A stretch of DNA of 64,000 bases. Origin: Dictyobacter vulcani. GTDB taxonomy: Bacteria > Chloroflexota > Ktedonobacteria > Ktedonobacterales > Ktedonobacteraceae. The notes under the pieces were generated by a model, which was not told where the DNA came from, did not search any database, and worked only from the letters and a program-made list of their open reading frames with translations. The translations under genes and the position numbers were made by a program. The stretch lies in assembly GCF_008974265.1 (NCBI RefSeq), contig NZ_BKZW01000001.1:2914001-2978000 (forward strand). The letters run 5' to 3'. Positions within the stretch are counted from its first letter, which is position 1. Every line of letters begins with the position of its first letter. Below, piece by piece: positions 51,496 to 60,834 of the stretch.

Positions 51496-51525
51496 AGTAT
51501 AGAAGCTGGACATGGCCCATGTCAA
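51496..51525 (-). promoter_or_regulatory. Promoter of rhodanese gene with overlapping palindrome
   Basis: On the minus strand TTGACA (51525-51520), 18 nt, TATACT (51501-51496). GACATG-GCC-CATGTC (51509-51523) is a perfect 6-bp dyad covering part of the -35 and the spacer, so it is a good repressor-site candidate. Confidence 0.7.
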
Positions 51526-51776
51526 GGGAAAACTGTACAATTTTTACCCTTTTATATGGAATTCTTGACTGTGCCAGCGGTCCTTTAGCCTTAATCTTCT
51601 CATCTATTCTGTGGAGATGCAACAGTCAGCAGTGCGGATTGTCGCACCCTAAATGCTTATAAAAGCATCTTGTGTTGTGTATACTGTTACAGTGTCAGGC
51701 AAAAATCAGCATTTTCGCCTTCGTAGATTGTTCTTATCCGGGTGTGGGTAGTTGTTTGTTTTGATGGGAGTTGTGC

Positions 51777-53633
51777 ATGGCTGCGACACGTTCTTCTAAT
51801 TCTAAGCCAACCAAAACCTCTGAGGAAAAATTTAGTCTCGCCCAGGTCTTTGTTGCTTTTGCCAGTTTACCACGTGTCTTTCGCCTGGTCTGGTCGGCCA
51901 GTGCTCCGATGACGCTTATACTGGGGGGCCTGAGTATTTTACGCGGGTTAACTCCTGCGGTCAGTGTCTCAATTACTCAGGTTGTGATTGATAGCGTTAT
52001 TCGTGGTATTCGTATTCACTCGATTGCCCCGATCTGGTTGCCTGTGGGTTTACAACTTGCAGTCAGTCTGGTCGATCGTGTGTTTGCTAACGCCAATAAC
52101 ATTGTGCAGCAGTTGCTACAGGACAAAGTATTAAATCATACGCAACTTATGATTCTACGTAAGACAAATACGTTGGACCTATCTTCATTTGAAAATGCTG
52201 AATTTTACGATAAGCTCCAGCAGGCGGCGACACAGACCAACTACAAGCCGGTCTCAATGATTTCGCAAACTTTTGAGTTAATGCGTACAACAATCACACT
52301 GGTTGCGATGCTCAGTTTATTGCTGCAGCTCTCCTGGTGGCTGGCGCTCGTGGCTTTCATACTGCCCATTCCGTCATTTATTGCCAGCAGCAAGTATAGC
52401 TGGTATGGCTATCGCTTGATGCGCCATGAAGCTCCTGAGCGACGTAAGATGCTATACATTAATAAAGTCATGACTGTGGATGACTACAATAAAGAGATCA
52501 AGCTGTTTAATCTGGGGAATTTCTTTATCGGCCGCTATATAGGCTTGATGACGAACTTCTATGAGGATGGCAAAAAGATTCTGGTGCCACGCCAGTTGAA
52601 TAATCTCTTGTGGTCTTCGCTTACAGTTATTGCCAACTCTGGTATCTATCTCTATGTCGCTCTTCAGGCGGTTCTGGGCCGCATCTCGTTGGGGGCCTTG
52701 AGTAAGTATACCCAGGCTTCTATCCAGGCAGGAACAAGCTTTCAGGGCATTCTGGATGGTGTCTCAAATGTGTATGAGAATGCCTTATTTGTCAACACAT
52801 TGTTTGAGTTTCTGCAATACGTACCTACGATTGTGCCTCCTGAAAAGCCAGTCAAAGTACCGATACAAGAGGATAGTAATGGATTGGATTTAGAGTTTCG
52901 GGACGTGAGCTTTACCTATCCTGGCAAAACGGAACCTACCTTGCGCCATGTGAGCTTTACAGTGCGGGCAGGTGAGTCGATCGCGCTGGTTGGTCGTAAC
53001 GGTGCCGGTAAAACCACGCTGGTCAAGCTATTAACGCGCCTGTATGATCCAGATGAAGGCGAGATTCTGATTGGGGGCCTCAATATTCGCAACTACGATT
53101 TTGCTGATTTGCGTCAGTATGTAGGCGTTATTTTTCAGGATTTTGCGAAATATCAGATGACAGCTCGGGAAAATATTGGGATTGGACGTGTGGTTGATAT
53201 TGATAATCTGGAAGATGTTAAGGCTTCTGCCAGTAAAAGTGGGGCTGATGAAGTGATTGAGGGGCTGGATGAAGGCTATGAGTCGATGCTGGGCCATTGG
53301 TTTAAGGATGGAACACAGCTCAGTGGTGGCGAATGGCAAAAAGTTGCGTTGGCGCGAGCTTTTATGCGTGATGCGCGTATTTTGATCCTGGATGAACCCA
53401 CCAGTGCGCTGGATCCACAGGCCGAATATGATGTGTTTACGCGCTTTCGCCATCTGACTTCCGGGAAAACGGCTATTTTTATCAGTCATCGCTTCAGTAC
53501 TGTGCGTCTGGCTGATCGCATTTTTGTGATTGAACATGGGGATATCATTGAGAGTGGTTCACATCAGGAATTGATGCAGCGCGATGGCCGTTATGCCGAA
53601 CTATTTAATTTACAGGCCCAGGCGTATCGATAG
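51777..53633 (+). CDS. ABC transporter, fused permease/ATP-binding protein
   Basis: Type IV exporter half-transporter, likely acting as a dimer. The membrane domain (residues about 30-330) has six hydrophobic segments, the nucleotide-binding domain (from about 365) has Walker A GRNGAGKTTL, the signature LSGGEWQKVALARA, Walker B ILILDEPTSALD and the switch histidine in FISHRFS. The cargo (lipid, peptide or drug) cannot be told. GGGAG lies 6 nt before ATG 51777. The permease half is longer than strictly needed, with an N-terminal Ser/Lys-rich tail. Confidence 0.94.
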   Translation: MAATRSSNSKPTKTSEEKFSLAQVFVAFASLPRVFRLVWSASAPMTLILGGLSILRGLTPAVSVSITQVVIDSVIRGIRIHSIAPIWLPVGLQLAVSLVDRVFANANNIVQQLLQDKVLNHTQLMILRKTNTLDLSSFENAEFYDKLQQAATQTNYKPVSMISQTFELMRTTITLVAMLSLLLQLSWWLALVAFILPIPSFIASSKYSWYGYRLMRHEAPERRKMLYINKVMTVDDYNKEIKLFNLGNFFIGRYIGLMTNFYEDGKKILVPRQLNNLLWSSLTVIANSGIYLYVALQAVLGRISLGALSKYTQASIQAGTSFQGILDGVSNVYENALFVNTLFEFLQYVPTIVPPEKPVKVPIQEDSNGLDLEFRDVSFTYPGKTEPTLRHVSFTVRAGESIALVGRNGAGKTTLVKLLTRLYDPDEGEILIGGLNIRNYDFADLRQYVGVIFQDFAKYQMTARENIGIGRVVDIDNLEDVKASASKSGADEVIEGLDEGYESMLGHWFKDGTQLSGGEWQKVALARAFMRDARILILDEPTSALDPQAEYDVFTRFRHLTSGKTAIFISHRFSTVRLADRIFVIEHGDIIESGSHQELMQRDGRYAELFNLQAQAYR

Positions 53634-53677
53634 CCTGTAAATTAATAGTCCGGATAAGATGTGTTGGAGAAAGAAGT

Positions 53678-54751
53678 TTACTTAAGGATCACTCCCAGGC
53701 CGTTTTTGATCTTTGAAAGATCATAGATGCCTCCAGTTTGCTCATAGCCACTGAGAAAAGGATCATCGGCTATGAGCATGGGGGTATCCAGATCGATGAA
53801 GCGAAAGCCTCCCAGACCCGCAGCAAAATGAGCCGCGGCACTGATGGCCAGGCGGGACTCAATCATGGCTCCGATCATGAGTTGCATATGGGCCGCCCGG
53901 CAAAGGGCGGCGATGTCTAATGCCTCGACAATACCTGTTTTCATCAGCTTGATATTGATGACATTGGCAGCCGCGCTGTTAATGATATGTGAGACTGCGC
54001 CCAGGCTACTCGCACTCTCATCTGCCGCGATGGGAACGCTGGTATGCTGCATGATATAGCGCATGCCGGCCAGATCATCCTTTGGGACTGGTTGCTCGAA
54101 TAACAGTGGGCGAATGTCCCGGTCTTCCAGCGCTTCCAGGCAGAGCAGGGCTTCATTAGGTGTATAGCCCTGATTGGCATCCAGGGTGATACCCAGATGT
54201 GGGGCACCACTACGAATGGCTTCGACACGACTGACATCTTCACGCAGGTCATCACCAACTTTAACTTTAATCGTGGTGATACCCCGTTTGACGATCTCTT
54301 CTGCTAACTGGTAGCCCCGTTCGGCCGAGACCAGTGGAATACTCATATCGGTTTCGACCTGTGAGCTTGCCCCACCAAAAAATGCATAGAGGGGCATGCT
54401 ACTGGAACGAGTTAGAGCATCGAGAATAGCCATCTCGATACCAGCACAGGCCGTCATCTGACTGAAATACAGGCTGCGAACTAATCTGGACAATGTGCGC
54501 CAGTGCGCAACATCCAGTCCGGTCAGAAGGTCAATACAACCTCTGGCAGTTGCGAGTACCGTTTCCTGTGATTCGCCAGTACTGGGTGGAAAAGGGGCAC
54601 ACTCGCCGTAGCCCACACTTCCATCCTGCAAGGTAATCGTAATCAGGACGTTGCGTGCCTCTGTGATGCTGCCAGTTGCAATCGCGAACGGCTCAAGTAA
54701 CGGCAGGTTTAAGGGTTCTACCGTCATTGAACGAATAGTGGTGCGGGCCAT
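53678..54751 (-). CDS. Dipeptide (L-Ala-D/L-Glu) epimerase
   Basis: Enolase superfamily, 357 residues. The barrel carries the catalytic lysines in TTIKVKVG and NIKLMKTG, and the metal ligands in LDANQGY, LFEQPV and AADESA. This K-x-K/D/E/D/K arrangement defines the AEE group, which epimerises L-Ala-D-Glu released from murein. Its position after murF and ddl (21 nt gap) supports a murein-peptide role rather than a different substrate. AAAGGAG lies 5 nt before the ATG. Confidence 0.92.
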   Translation of the reverse strand: MARTTIRSMTVEPLNLPLLEPFAIATGSITEARNVLITITLQDGSVGYGECAPFPPSTGESQETVLATARGCIDLLTGLDVAHWRTLSRLVRSLYFSQMTACAGIEMAILDALTRSSSMPLYAFFGGASSQVETDMSIPLVSAERGYQLAEEIVKRGITTIKVKVGDDLREDVSRVEAIRSGAPHLGITLDANQGYTPNEALLCLEALEDRDIRPLLFEQPVPKDDLAGMRYIMQHTSVPIAADESASSLGAVSHIINSAAANVINIKLMKTGIVEALDIAALCRAAHMQLMIGAMIESRLAISAAAHFAAGLGGFRFIDLDTPMLIADDPFLSGYEQTGGIYDLSKIKNGLGVILK

Positions 54752-54772
54752 ATGCGCTCCTTTGGTGACACT

Positions 54773-55894
54773 TTAAAAACTCGTGCGGTTCCTCTGACGA
54801 TCCTCATAGCGTTCCAGCGCCAACTCGATCAAGCGATCTAAGAGTTCTGTATAAGGCAGGCCGCTGGCCTCCCATAATTTGGGATACATACTGACCTCGG
54901 TAAAACCTGGAAATGTGTTGACCTCGTTAATATAGACTTTTTCGGTATCCTTATCAATAAAAAAGTCTACGCGCGAGAGGCCATTCAGATCCAGGGCCTG
55001 GAAGGCTTTAACCGCATAGCGGCGCATCTCTTCAGATGTCTGTTGAGTGAGATTGGCAGGAATCGTGACGGTGGATTTGTTGTCGATATATTTGGCATTG
55101 TAGTCATAGAAATCATTGCTGGCCTCCACTTCTCCGACTACCGAAGCCAGGGGCTCATCGTTTCCTAGTACCGCACACTCGAACTCACGGCAGTTGATGT
55201 TTTGCTCGATAATGATCTTACGATCATATTCTGCCGCTACACGCATGGCATGTTCCAGCTCCTGACGATTGCGCGCTTTGTTGATGCCTACGCTGGAACC
55301 CAGATTGACGGGTTTGACAAAATTGGGATAACCGAGCTGCTCTTCGATCTCGTCCATGATCTCTTCTGGAGAGCGTTCCCACTGATTGCGGCGATAGACC
55401 AGATACTTCACATTGGGCAAGCCCGCGGTTTCAAAGATCATTTTCATCTTCTCTTTGTCCATGCCCACGGCGGCTCCGAGTACACCACAACCGACATAAG
55501 GAACATTGGCCATCTCCAGCAGACCTTGTAGCGTACCATCTTCACCATAGGTACCATGCAGGACCGGGAAGATGACGTCCAGTTTTCCATTGTCGCCGAG
55601 CTGTGCTCCTTGCTTGAGGGGGATGAGACGACCAAGGGTGGGATCACCAGTAAAGGTGACGCTGGTCACGTTAGCGTTCTGATTGTCTGTCTCTACAGTT
55701 TGTCCGGCTGCCAGAAGTTGTGCTGGTTCGGTACCCAGGAGCCATTGGCCTGCTTTGGTAATGCCAATGGGCACAACTTCATATTTTTCTGGATTGAGAT
55801 TGTCCATGATTGCTTTGGCCGAGGACAGTGATACCTCGTGCTCACCTGAACGACCCCCAAATACAATCCCCACACGGATCTTTTTTTGCGACAT
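54773..55894 (-). CDS. ddl: D-alanine--D-alanine ligase
   Basis: ATP-grasp ligase producing D-Ala-D-Ala for the peptidoglycan pentapeptide. VGIVFGGRSGEHEVSLSSAKAI is the N-terminal signature; then PVLHGTYGEDGTLQGLLE, YVGCGVLGAAVGMDKEKMK, FVKPVNLGSSVGI, GLSRVDFFI and YINEVNTFPGFTEVSMYPKLW follow in order. The omega-loop side, with Tyr in the expected place, suggests a normal (D-Ala) rather than lactate ligase. AAAGGA lies 6 nt before the ATG. Middle gene of the murF-ddl-epimerase unit. Confidence 0.96.
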   Translation of the reverse strand: MSQKKIRVGIVFGGRSGEHEVSLSSAKAIMDNLNPEKYEVVPIGITKAGQWLLGTEPAQLLAAGQTVETDNQNANVTSVTFTGDPTLGRLIPLKQGAQLGDNGKLDVIFPVLHGTYGEDGTLQGLLEMANVPYVGCGVLGAAVGMDKEKMKMIFETAGLPNVKYLVYRRNQWERSPEEIMDEIEEQLGYPNFVKPVNLGSSVGINKARNRQELEHAMRVAAEYDRKIIIEQNINCREFECAVLGNDEPLASVVGEVEASNDFYDYNAKYIDNKSTVTIPANLTQQTSEEMRRYAVKAFQALDLNGLSRVDFFIDKDTEKVYINEVNTFPGFTEVSMYPKLWEASGLPYTELLDRLIELALERYEDRQRNRTSF

Positions 55895-55922
55895 TGTATA
55901 TCCTTTCTATCTGGATAGATAG

Positions 55923-57350
55923 TTATGCTTGTAGTAAGGCAAGTAACGTATCCATACCCAGTCCCAGTGACGCTTTGAGTAATACCAGATCACTGCTTTT
56001 AACTTGATCTTTTAAAAGATCTGCTACAGCTCGTTTGGCTGCTTCTAATTCCGCTGGATTTTCCAGTCTGGCGGAGTAGTAGTAGGCGTTATTTTCTGGC
56101 ATGCCTGCGGCGATGGCACCTTCGACGTAGAAGCGCGCTTGCTCACCAATGGCTACCACATAATCAACCAGTTCGGCGAGCTCTTTACCCGTTTCGTAGT
56201 GTTCTTCACGGGCATAGGAACCTAATTCTAAAATATCTCCCAGCACGGCCCAACGTTTTCCTGTGCTGTCCATGTGGGCTTCGTGCATGGTTTTCGCGAT
56301 CGCCACAATTGATTGGCGATTAGCGTTATAGCTATCGTCGATCAGTGTGCTGCCATTAGGACCTGCTTTGAGCTCTCCGCGCCGTTTAAAGGCTCGTAGT
56401 TCCTCTAATGCTGATTTGATCTGCTCCATTGGCATACCGGCGGCCAGACCAACGGCAGCGGCTGCCAGGGCAATAGTGATGCCATGTTCGCCGGGAATGT
56501 GCAATTGGATGCGCGTCTGGTTCCCCTGATATGTTAACGTAAAGCTGCGGCCAAGTAGTGTATCGCCACCAATCTCACTGGCGCGCACCATGGCATCTTC
56601 AGCGGTCCCATAAGAAAGAATCCGGGCCTGTGTCTTCGTACTCATCGCACGTACTCTGTGATCATCATAATTCAGAATGGCGATACCGTCAGGTGTCAAG
56701 GCCTGGACCAATTCGCTCTTGGCCTGGGCGATACGTTCTCGACTGCCGAAATATTCTATATGGGATGTGCCTACATTAGTGATGAGTGACCAATCAGGTC
56801 TGGTGATCGTGCAGAGCCAGGCTAACTCTCCTACCCATTGGGCTCCCATTTCTAGCACAGCATAGCGATGCTGTTCTTCCAACCGGAGCAGGGTCAGGGG
56901 AAAACCAATCTCTGTATTATAAGAGGCCTGCGTCTTAAGCGTTGGGGCCAGGCGTTCCAATACGGTCGCGACTGCCTCTTTAGTGCTCGTCTTGCCATTG
57001 CTACCAGTGATACCAATATAGGTGGTTTCTGGTTGACGTTGCGTTCTGGTGCGTGCGGTTGCATGCAGGGCCTCAACAACATCGGGCACAATGATCTGGA
57101 TGAAATCCTCGGGAACATCGGCTACTTCTTCTGTGCAGAGCGCGCCAATGGCGCCTGCTCTGGCGGCAGCAGCAATAAAACGATGTCCATCTACTCGCTG
57201 CCCTTTGAGCGCAATAAAAAGATCTCCGGGCACGATTTGACGATTATCATGGTGGGCTGAATGAAAGACGAGATGTGGATCGGGCGCTGCATGACTGACG
57301 ATGCGAGCCTTTCCAGCAGTACCTTGCAGTATGTCATTGAGGGTGAACAT
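55923..57350 (-). CDS. murF: UDP-N-acetylmuramoyl-tripeptide--D-alanyl-D-alanine ligase
   Basis: Adds the D-Ala-D-Ala dipeptide to UDP-MurNAc-tripeptide. The P-loop ITGSNGKTSTKEAV (114-127) is followed by the Mur-ligase segments EMGAQWVGELAWLCTI, NVGTSHIEYFGSRERIAQAKSELV and DDSYNANRQSI. 475 residues, three-domain size. AAAGGA lies 9 nt before the ATG. It heads the operon, with ddl starting 28 nt after its stop, so the dipeptide and its acceptor are made together. Confidence 0.96.
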   Translation of the reverse strand: MFTLNDILQGTAGKARIVSHAAPDPHLVFHSAHHDNRQIVPGDLFIALKGQRVDGHRFIAAAARAGAIGALCTEEVADVPEDFIQIIVPDVVEALHATARTRTQRQPETTYIGITGSNGKTSTKEAVATVLERLAPTLKTQASYNTEIGFPLTLLRLEEQHRYAVLEMGAQWVGELAWLCTITRPDWSLITNVGTSHIEYFGSRERIAQAKSELVQALTPDGIAILNYDDHRVRAMSTKTQARILSYGTAEDAMVRASEIGGDTLLGRSFTLTYQGNQTRIQLHIPGEHGITIALAAAAVGLAAGMPMEQIKSALEELRAFKRRGELKAGPNGSTLIDDSYNANRQSIVAIAKTMHEAHMDSTGKRWAVLGDILELGSYAREEHYETGKELAELVDYVVAIGEQARFYVEGAIAAGMPENNAYYYSARLENPAELEAAKRAVADLLKDQVKSSDLVLLKASLGLGMDTLLALLQA

Positions 57351-57528
57351 GCTGTTGTATCCTTTGCAATTCTACTGTACTTTGAGCTGATTATATCATG
57401 GTTGGCTAATCGCGTCGCTGTCGAGCATCTGATGATAGATTGAGGTAACAGAATTGGTTGAGAGTGAATGAATTTTTTTGGGCGACTCAAAAAAAGATTG
57501 CAAAAACGTAGCATTTCTAAATAAGGTA

Positions 57529-57537
57529 TGGTATAAT
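57529..57537 (+). promoter_or_regulatory. Extended -10 promoter for zinc-ribbon/rpsU unit
   Basis: TGGTATAAT: a TGN extension directly before a perfect TATAAT (57532-57537), with no good -35. It lies about 110 nt before the ATG at 57649. Confidence 0.65.
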
Positions 57538-57648
57538 CCCAAGATACTGTATAGCACTTAGTTGCTTTCAATGGCTGATCCGTGAAAGCTGTGCGTTACA
57601 GAGATAGACCTTTAATGGGATTTTAGACCCAAGAATTGAGAAGCATTT

Positions 57649-57999
57649 ATGTCATTCACAGATCAGACGTTGGTTTGCCGAGACTGCAATCAGGAATTCA
57701 CCTTTACCGCTGGCGAGCAAGAATTTTATGCTAGCCGTGGGCTAACAAACAATCCATCACGCTGCCCATCATGCCGCGCCGCTCGTAAGAGCAGCATGGG
57801 TGATCGCTCCCGTCCATCCCGCGGTGGCAACGACGGTGGCTACCGTGAACCCCGCCAGATGTATACCGCGATCTGCGCAAGTTGTGGTAATGAGGCTCAG
57901 GTTCCTTTCCAGCCCCGTGAAGATCGCCCGGTTTATTGTAGCGATTGCTACCAGCCTCGCACCGCAAGCCGCGGTGGTGATCGCCGATCGCGCTGGTAA
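57649..57999 (+). CDS. Zinc-ribbon protein
   Basis: A 116-residue protein with two CxxC-CxxC zinc modules: LVCRDCNQEFTFTAGEQEFYASRGL...RCPSCRAARK (residues 9-44) and YTAICASCGNEAQVPFQPREDRPVYCSDCYQP (about 74-105). The basic, Gly-rich linker (SRGGNDGGYR) looks like a nucleic-acid-binding tail. Such proteins are common in Chloroflexi and often flank translation genes; the function is unknown. It precedes rpsU by 3 nt, so the two are co-expressed. Confidence 0.88.
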   Translation: MSFTDQTLVCRDCNQEFTFTAGEQEFYASRGLTNNPSRCPSCRAARKSSMGDRSRPSRGGNDGGYREPRQMYTAICASCGNEAQVPFQPREDRPVYCSDCYQPRTASRGGDRRSRW

Positions 58000-58002
58000 G
58001 CT

Positions 58003-58188
58003 ATGAGTGAAATTGTCATTCAAGCCGGTGAGTCGTTTGAACTTGCGCTGAAACGATTCAACCGTAAAGTGCAGAACGCGGGTATCCTTGCTGAGGCCCG
58101 TCGTCGCAGATATTATGAGAGCCCACAGTCTCGTCGTAAACGGAAGGCAGAAGCCGCTCGTCGCAAACAGCGTCGTTCTCGTTTCTAA
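58003..58188 (+). CDS. rpsU: 30S ribosomal protein S21
   Basis: A 61-residue basic protein. SFELALKRFNRKVQNAGILAEARRRRYYESP (in parts) and the Arg/Lys-rich C-terminus (RRKRKAEAARRKQRRSRF) are family marks. S21 helps the 30S subunit in initiation at mRNA. Short linker to the upstream zinc-ribbon gene; terminator at 58242. Confidence 0.97.
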   Translation: MSEIVIQAGESFELALKRFNRKVQNAGILAEARRRRYYESPQSRRKRKAEAARRKQRRSRF

Positions 58189-58241
58189 ATTCTTGCAGGC
58201 AGTATCTTTGCAGTCAACGTAACACAACGTCAATAAAAGGC

Positions 58242-58276
58242 GCGCACATAGAAAAAGTCTATGGTGTGCGCTTTTT
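58242..58276 (+). terminator. Terminator of rpsU
   Basis: GCGCACATAGA (58242-58252) pairs with TCTATGgTGTGCGC (58258-58271) with a small bulge, then TTTTTATTTT. Confidence 0.85.
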
Positions 58277-58311
58277 ATTTTATGTTTTTTTGCTAATTAA
58301 ATATTAGTCAC

Positions 58312-58340
58312 TTGACAAAAGGAAGCGTTTGTGATAATCT
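58312..58340 (+). promoter_or_regulatory. Promoter of YceI-family gene
   Basis: TTGACA (58312-58317) and, at 17 nt, TAATCT (58335-58340); GATAAT overlaps it at 15 nt. The ATG is about 65 nt downstream. Confidence 0.65.
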
Positions 58341-58404
58341 GTCACTAACGTAAATGAAGTCGCTAACATTTGGTTAGCAAAAAACCTGGAGGTTTATTTT
58401 TATC

Positions 58405-58929
58405 ATGGCATGGACAATTGATGCTTCGCATTCACATATTGGTTTTGCTGTACGCCACATGGTGGTGAGCACCGTTCGTGGACAGTTCAACGCTGTTCGT
58501 GGTACCTTGAACCTGGATGAGGCAAATCCTGCTGCTTCCTCGGTTGAGGCTGAAGTTGATGCCGCCAGCATCGACACCCATGATGGCAACCGTGATGGTC
58601 ACCTGCGCTCAGCTGATTTCTTCGATGTTGAGAAGTTCCCAACCATCACTTTCAAAAGCACCAAAGTTGAAAACAGCGATGGCGACTACAAAGTAACCGG
58701 TGATTTTACCATGCATGGTGTTACTAAATCAGTCACCTTCGATGTTGAGTACTCCGGTTTCGTCCGCGATCCTTATGGTCTGGACCGCGCTGGTTTCTCC
58801 GCTCAGACCAAAATCAATCGTAAAGACTTCGGCCTGACCTGGGGCGCACTGCTGGAGACCGGCGGCGCTGTCCTTAGCGATGAAGTAAAACTCAATCTGG
58901 AGTTTGAGGCCACACAGCAGCCTGCATAA
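58405..58929 (+). CDS. YceI-family lipid-binding-like protein
   Basis: A 174-residue lipocalin-like beta-barrel. Visible are MAWTIDASHSHIGFAVRHMVVSTVRGQF (in parts), HLRSADFFDVEKFPTITFKSTKVE and LVGDFTMHGVTKSVTFDVE-like strands, with RDPYGLDRAGFSAQTKINRKDFGL. YceI proteins bind polyprenoid or amphiphile ligands. No signal peptide is seen, so this one is probably cytoplasmic. Codons are strongly biased (for example AAC, ACC, GTC), suggesting high expression. AGGAGG lies before the ATG; a perfect terminator follows. Confidence 0.95.
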   Translation: MAWTIDASHSHIGFAVRHMVVSTVRGQFNAVRGTLNLDEANPAASSVEAEVDAASIDTHDGNRDGHLRSADFFDVEKFPTITFKSTKVENSDGDYKVTGDFTMHGVTKSVTFDVEYSGFVRDPYGLDRAGFSAQTKINRKDFGLTWGALLETGGAVLSDEVKLNLEFEATQQPA

Positions 58930-58950
58930 CTCAGCAAATTTTCTATAGAA

Positions 58951-59003
58951 GCCAGGGGTCGAGCGTACTCGTATCAAGGAGTACGCTCGACCCCTGGCTT
59001 TTT
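58951..59003 (+). terminator. Strong terminator of YceI-family gene
   Basis: Arms 58951-58970 and 58979-58998 pair perfectly over 20 bp with an 8-nt loop (GTATCAAG), followed by TTTTT. Confidence 0.95.
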
Positions 59004-59131
59004 GCTGGGATAGCACCTGCGCCATTGTGGATATGCTATCAGGAAGGCAATGTTGTGGCATACAATAGGGATGAACAAAAAAGTCAGACCTGCCATAGAT
59101 TCAGAATATGTGCTAAAGGAGTATGTGTACT

Positions 59132-60112
59132 ATGCGAGCTGTTATTATTACCAGGTCCGGTGGACCAGAAGTATTAGAGGTACAATCGGTTGAGACGCCT
59201 GAGCCATTTGGAGATTGGGTGCGCGTGCGGATACGCGCGGCTGGCTTAAATCGAGCGGACCTTGCGCAGCGGGCGGGTTTTTATCCAGCCCCTCCGGGCT
59301 ATCCAGAGAATATTCCCGGTTTGGAGTTTGCTGGTGAGGTGGATGCGGTTGGACCTATGGTACGACGTTGGAAGCCTGGTCAGCGCGTGATGGGTATTAC
59401 TGGTGGTGGTGGACAGGCAGAATATATCCTGTCCCATCAAGATATGTTGATTGAGATTCCTGAGAACCTGGATTTCGTGCAGGCGGCGGCTGTTCCTGAA
59501 GTGTTTATGACGGCACATGATGCCTTGTTTACTCAGGCTGGCCTGAAAATGGGCGAGCGTTTACTGGTGCATGCCGTTGGAAGTGGTGTGGGTACGGCAG
59601 CTGTGCAACTGGCTCATGCTGCCGGTGCAACCGTTTATGGTACTTCTCGTACCAGCTCTAAACTGGAGCGTGCAAAGGCCCTGGGATTAGAAGTAGGCTT
59701 ATCCGATCAGAATTTTGCGGCCGAGATCAAGCAGTTGACAAAGGATGAAGGGGTGCATGTGGTGTTAGATTTTATTGGCGCTGCCTATATGGAGCAGAAT
59801 CTGACAGCGCTGGCTCCCTGGGGACGGCTGGTATTTCTGGCGACACTGGGTGGAACTCAGGCAGATGTCAATCTGGGATTGGTGATGGCGAAGCGACTAC
59901 AGATTCGAGGCTGCACCTTGCGTTCACGTACCCTGGAGGAGAAACTGGCCGTGACACGGCATTTTGCTACTCAGGTGATGCCTCTCCTTGCCAGTGGCAG
60001 TGTCTTTCCTATTGTGGAGGAGGTTTTCCCGTTACACGAGATTGGCCGAGCTCATGGTGTCATGGCTGAAAATCGCAATTTCGGCAAACTGATTGTGCGC
60101 CTCGACGATTAA
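59132..60112 (+). CDS. NAD(P)H:quinone oxidoreductase (zeta-crystallin-like MDR)
   Basis: Medium-chain dehydrogenase/reductase without the catalytic zinc ligands, the quinone-oxidoreductase type. MRAVIITRSGGPEVLEVQ opens it, then GLNRADLAQRAGFYP and PGLEFAGEVDAVGP, and the nucleotide-binding motif HAVGSGVGTAAVQLA. Substrate unknown (quinone or enoyl compound). ATG 59132 is chosen because AAAGGAG lies 10 nt upstream; the ATG at 59123 is too close to it. 326 residues, usual length. Confidence 0.93.
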   Translation: MRAVIITRSGGPEVLEVQSVETPEPFGDWVRVRIRAAGLNRADLAQRAGFYPAPPGYPENIPGLEFAGEVDAVGPMVRRWKPGQRVMGITGGGGQAEYILSHQDMLIEIPENLDFVQAAAVPEVFMTAHDALFTQAGLKMGERLLVHAVGSGVGTAAVQLAHAAGATVYGTSRTSSKLERAKALGLEVGLSDQNFAAEIKQLTKDEGVHVVLDFIGAAYMEQNLTALAPWGRLVFLATLGGTQADVNLGLVMAKRLQIRGCTLRSRTLEEKLAVTRHFATQVMPLLASGSVFPIVEEVFPLHEIGRAHGVMAENRNFGKLIVRLDD

Positions 60113-60205
60113 GAAGGTGTCTGACTTTCATTCCAGTGGCGTAGTGAGCCTCAAACCTGCATCGGGATGCTGACGCCCTTGATCTCTGTTGTGTGGTGTT
60201 GCATC

Positions 60206-60227
60206 AGGAGCGCAATGCGCTCCTTTT
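60206..60227 (+). terminator. Terminator of quinone oxidoreductase gene
   Basis: AGGAGCGC-AAT-GCGCTCCT (60206-60224), then TTT. The stem is a perfect 8-bp repeat with a 3-nt loop. It ends next to the convergent membrane-protein gene. Confidence 0.7.
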
Positions 60228-60228
60228 G

Positions 60229-60765
60229 CTATCTACCTGATCGTTTGGATGCAGATTTGCGATAAGACATTCTTGGTGTTGTGAGCGGTACTGGTAATTC
60301 GTATGGCTTATGCATCAGGGCATCTGTGATTGTGCGTGCAATTAAATTATTGCGCTCCTCTCCTTCCGGTAATGAGGATGAGATAACACGGATGATTTCG
60401 TAAACATTGAGTTCATTGGCTTCTCGCCGTAATTCTTTGGCATAGTGGTCAGCACGTTTATTAGCGGTACGGGCTTGAGTGATGATCAGTTGTTGGGTAA
60501 CCCCGGTAACGATATTCGCGATGGTGAGAGCCCATTTTTCACTGCTGTTTACAAATAGCGTGTTGGTATAGAGGAGAAAAAGTAAGATGGTTCCTAAAAT
60601 GAACAATGTACCGGTGATAGCAATAATAAGACTGGTAAAGAACCAGCATTGTGCCTCGAAACGGCTTTGCTGATACATTTGCTCAAGAGCCATACCCTCA
60701 TCTGGGAGGTATGACTCTTGTGTGCGTCGAGAAGAAGATGGTCTGGCGTTATTGCTTTTTTCCAT
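60229..60765 (-). CDS. Two-helix membrane protein (TRADD-N-associated-like domain)
   Basis: About 178 residues. It has two hydrophobic segments (CWFFTSLIIAITGTLFILGTILLFLLY and WALTIANIVTGVTQQLII) followed by a charged amphipathic helix (ARTANKRADHYAKELRREANELNVYEIIRVISS). The pattern, W-F-x-S-L...x...helix pair...A-x-x-R-x-D-x-Y-x-x-E-L, resembles the two-transmembrane domain found next to TRADD-N in predicted conflict or signalling proteins; this is inference from pattern. ATG 60765 is chosen; GGAGGGG is 12 nt upstream. A related gene lies 70 nt upstream. Confidence 0.65.
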   Translation of the reverse strand: MEKSNNARPSSSRRTQESYLPDEGMALEQMYQQSRFEAQCWFFTSLIIAITGTLFILGTILLFLLYTNTLFVNSSEKWALTIANIVTGVTQQLIITQARTANKRADHYAKELRREANELNVYEIIRVISSSLPEGEERNNLIARTITDALMHKPYELPVPLTTPRMSYRKSASKRSGR

Positions 60766-60834
60766 TGTATTCCCATACCCCTCCTGGCCCATCCTGGACA
60801 TCTGCAATCCTCATCGCGTTATACAGGCGAGAAT

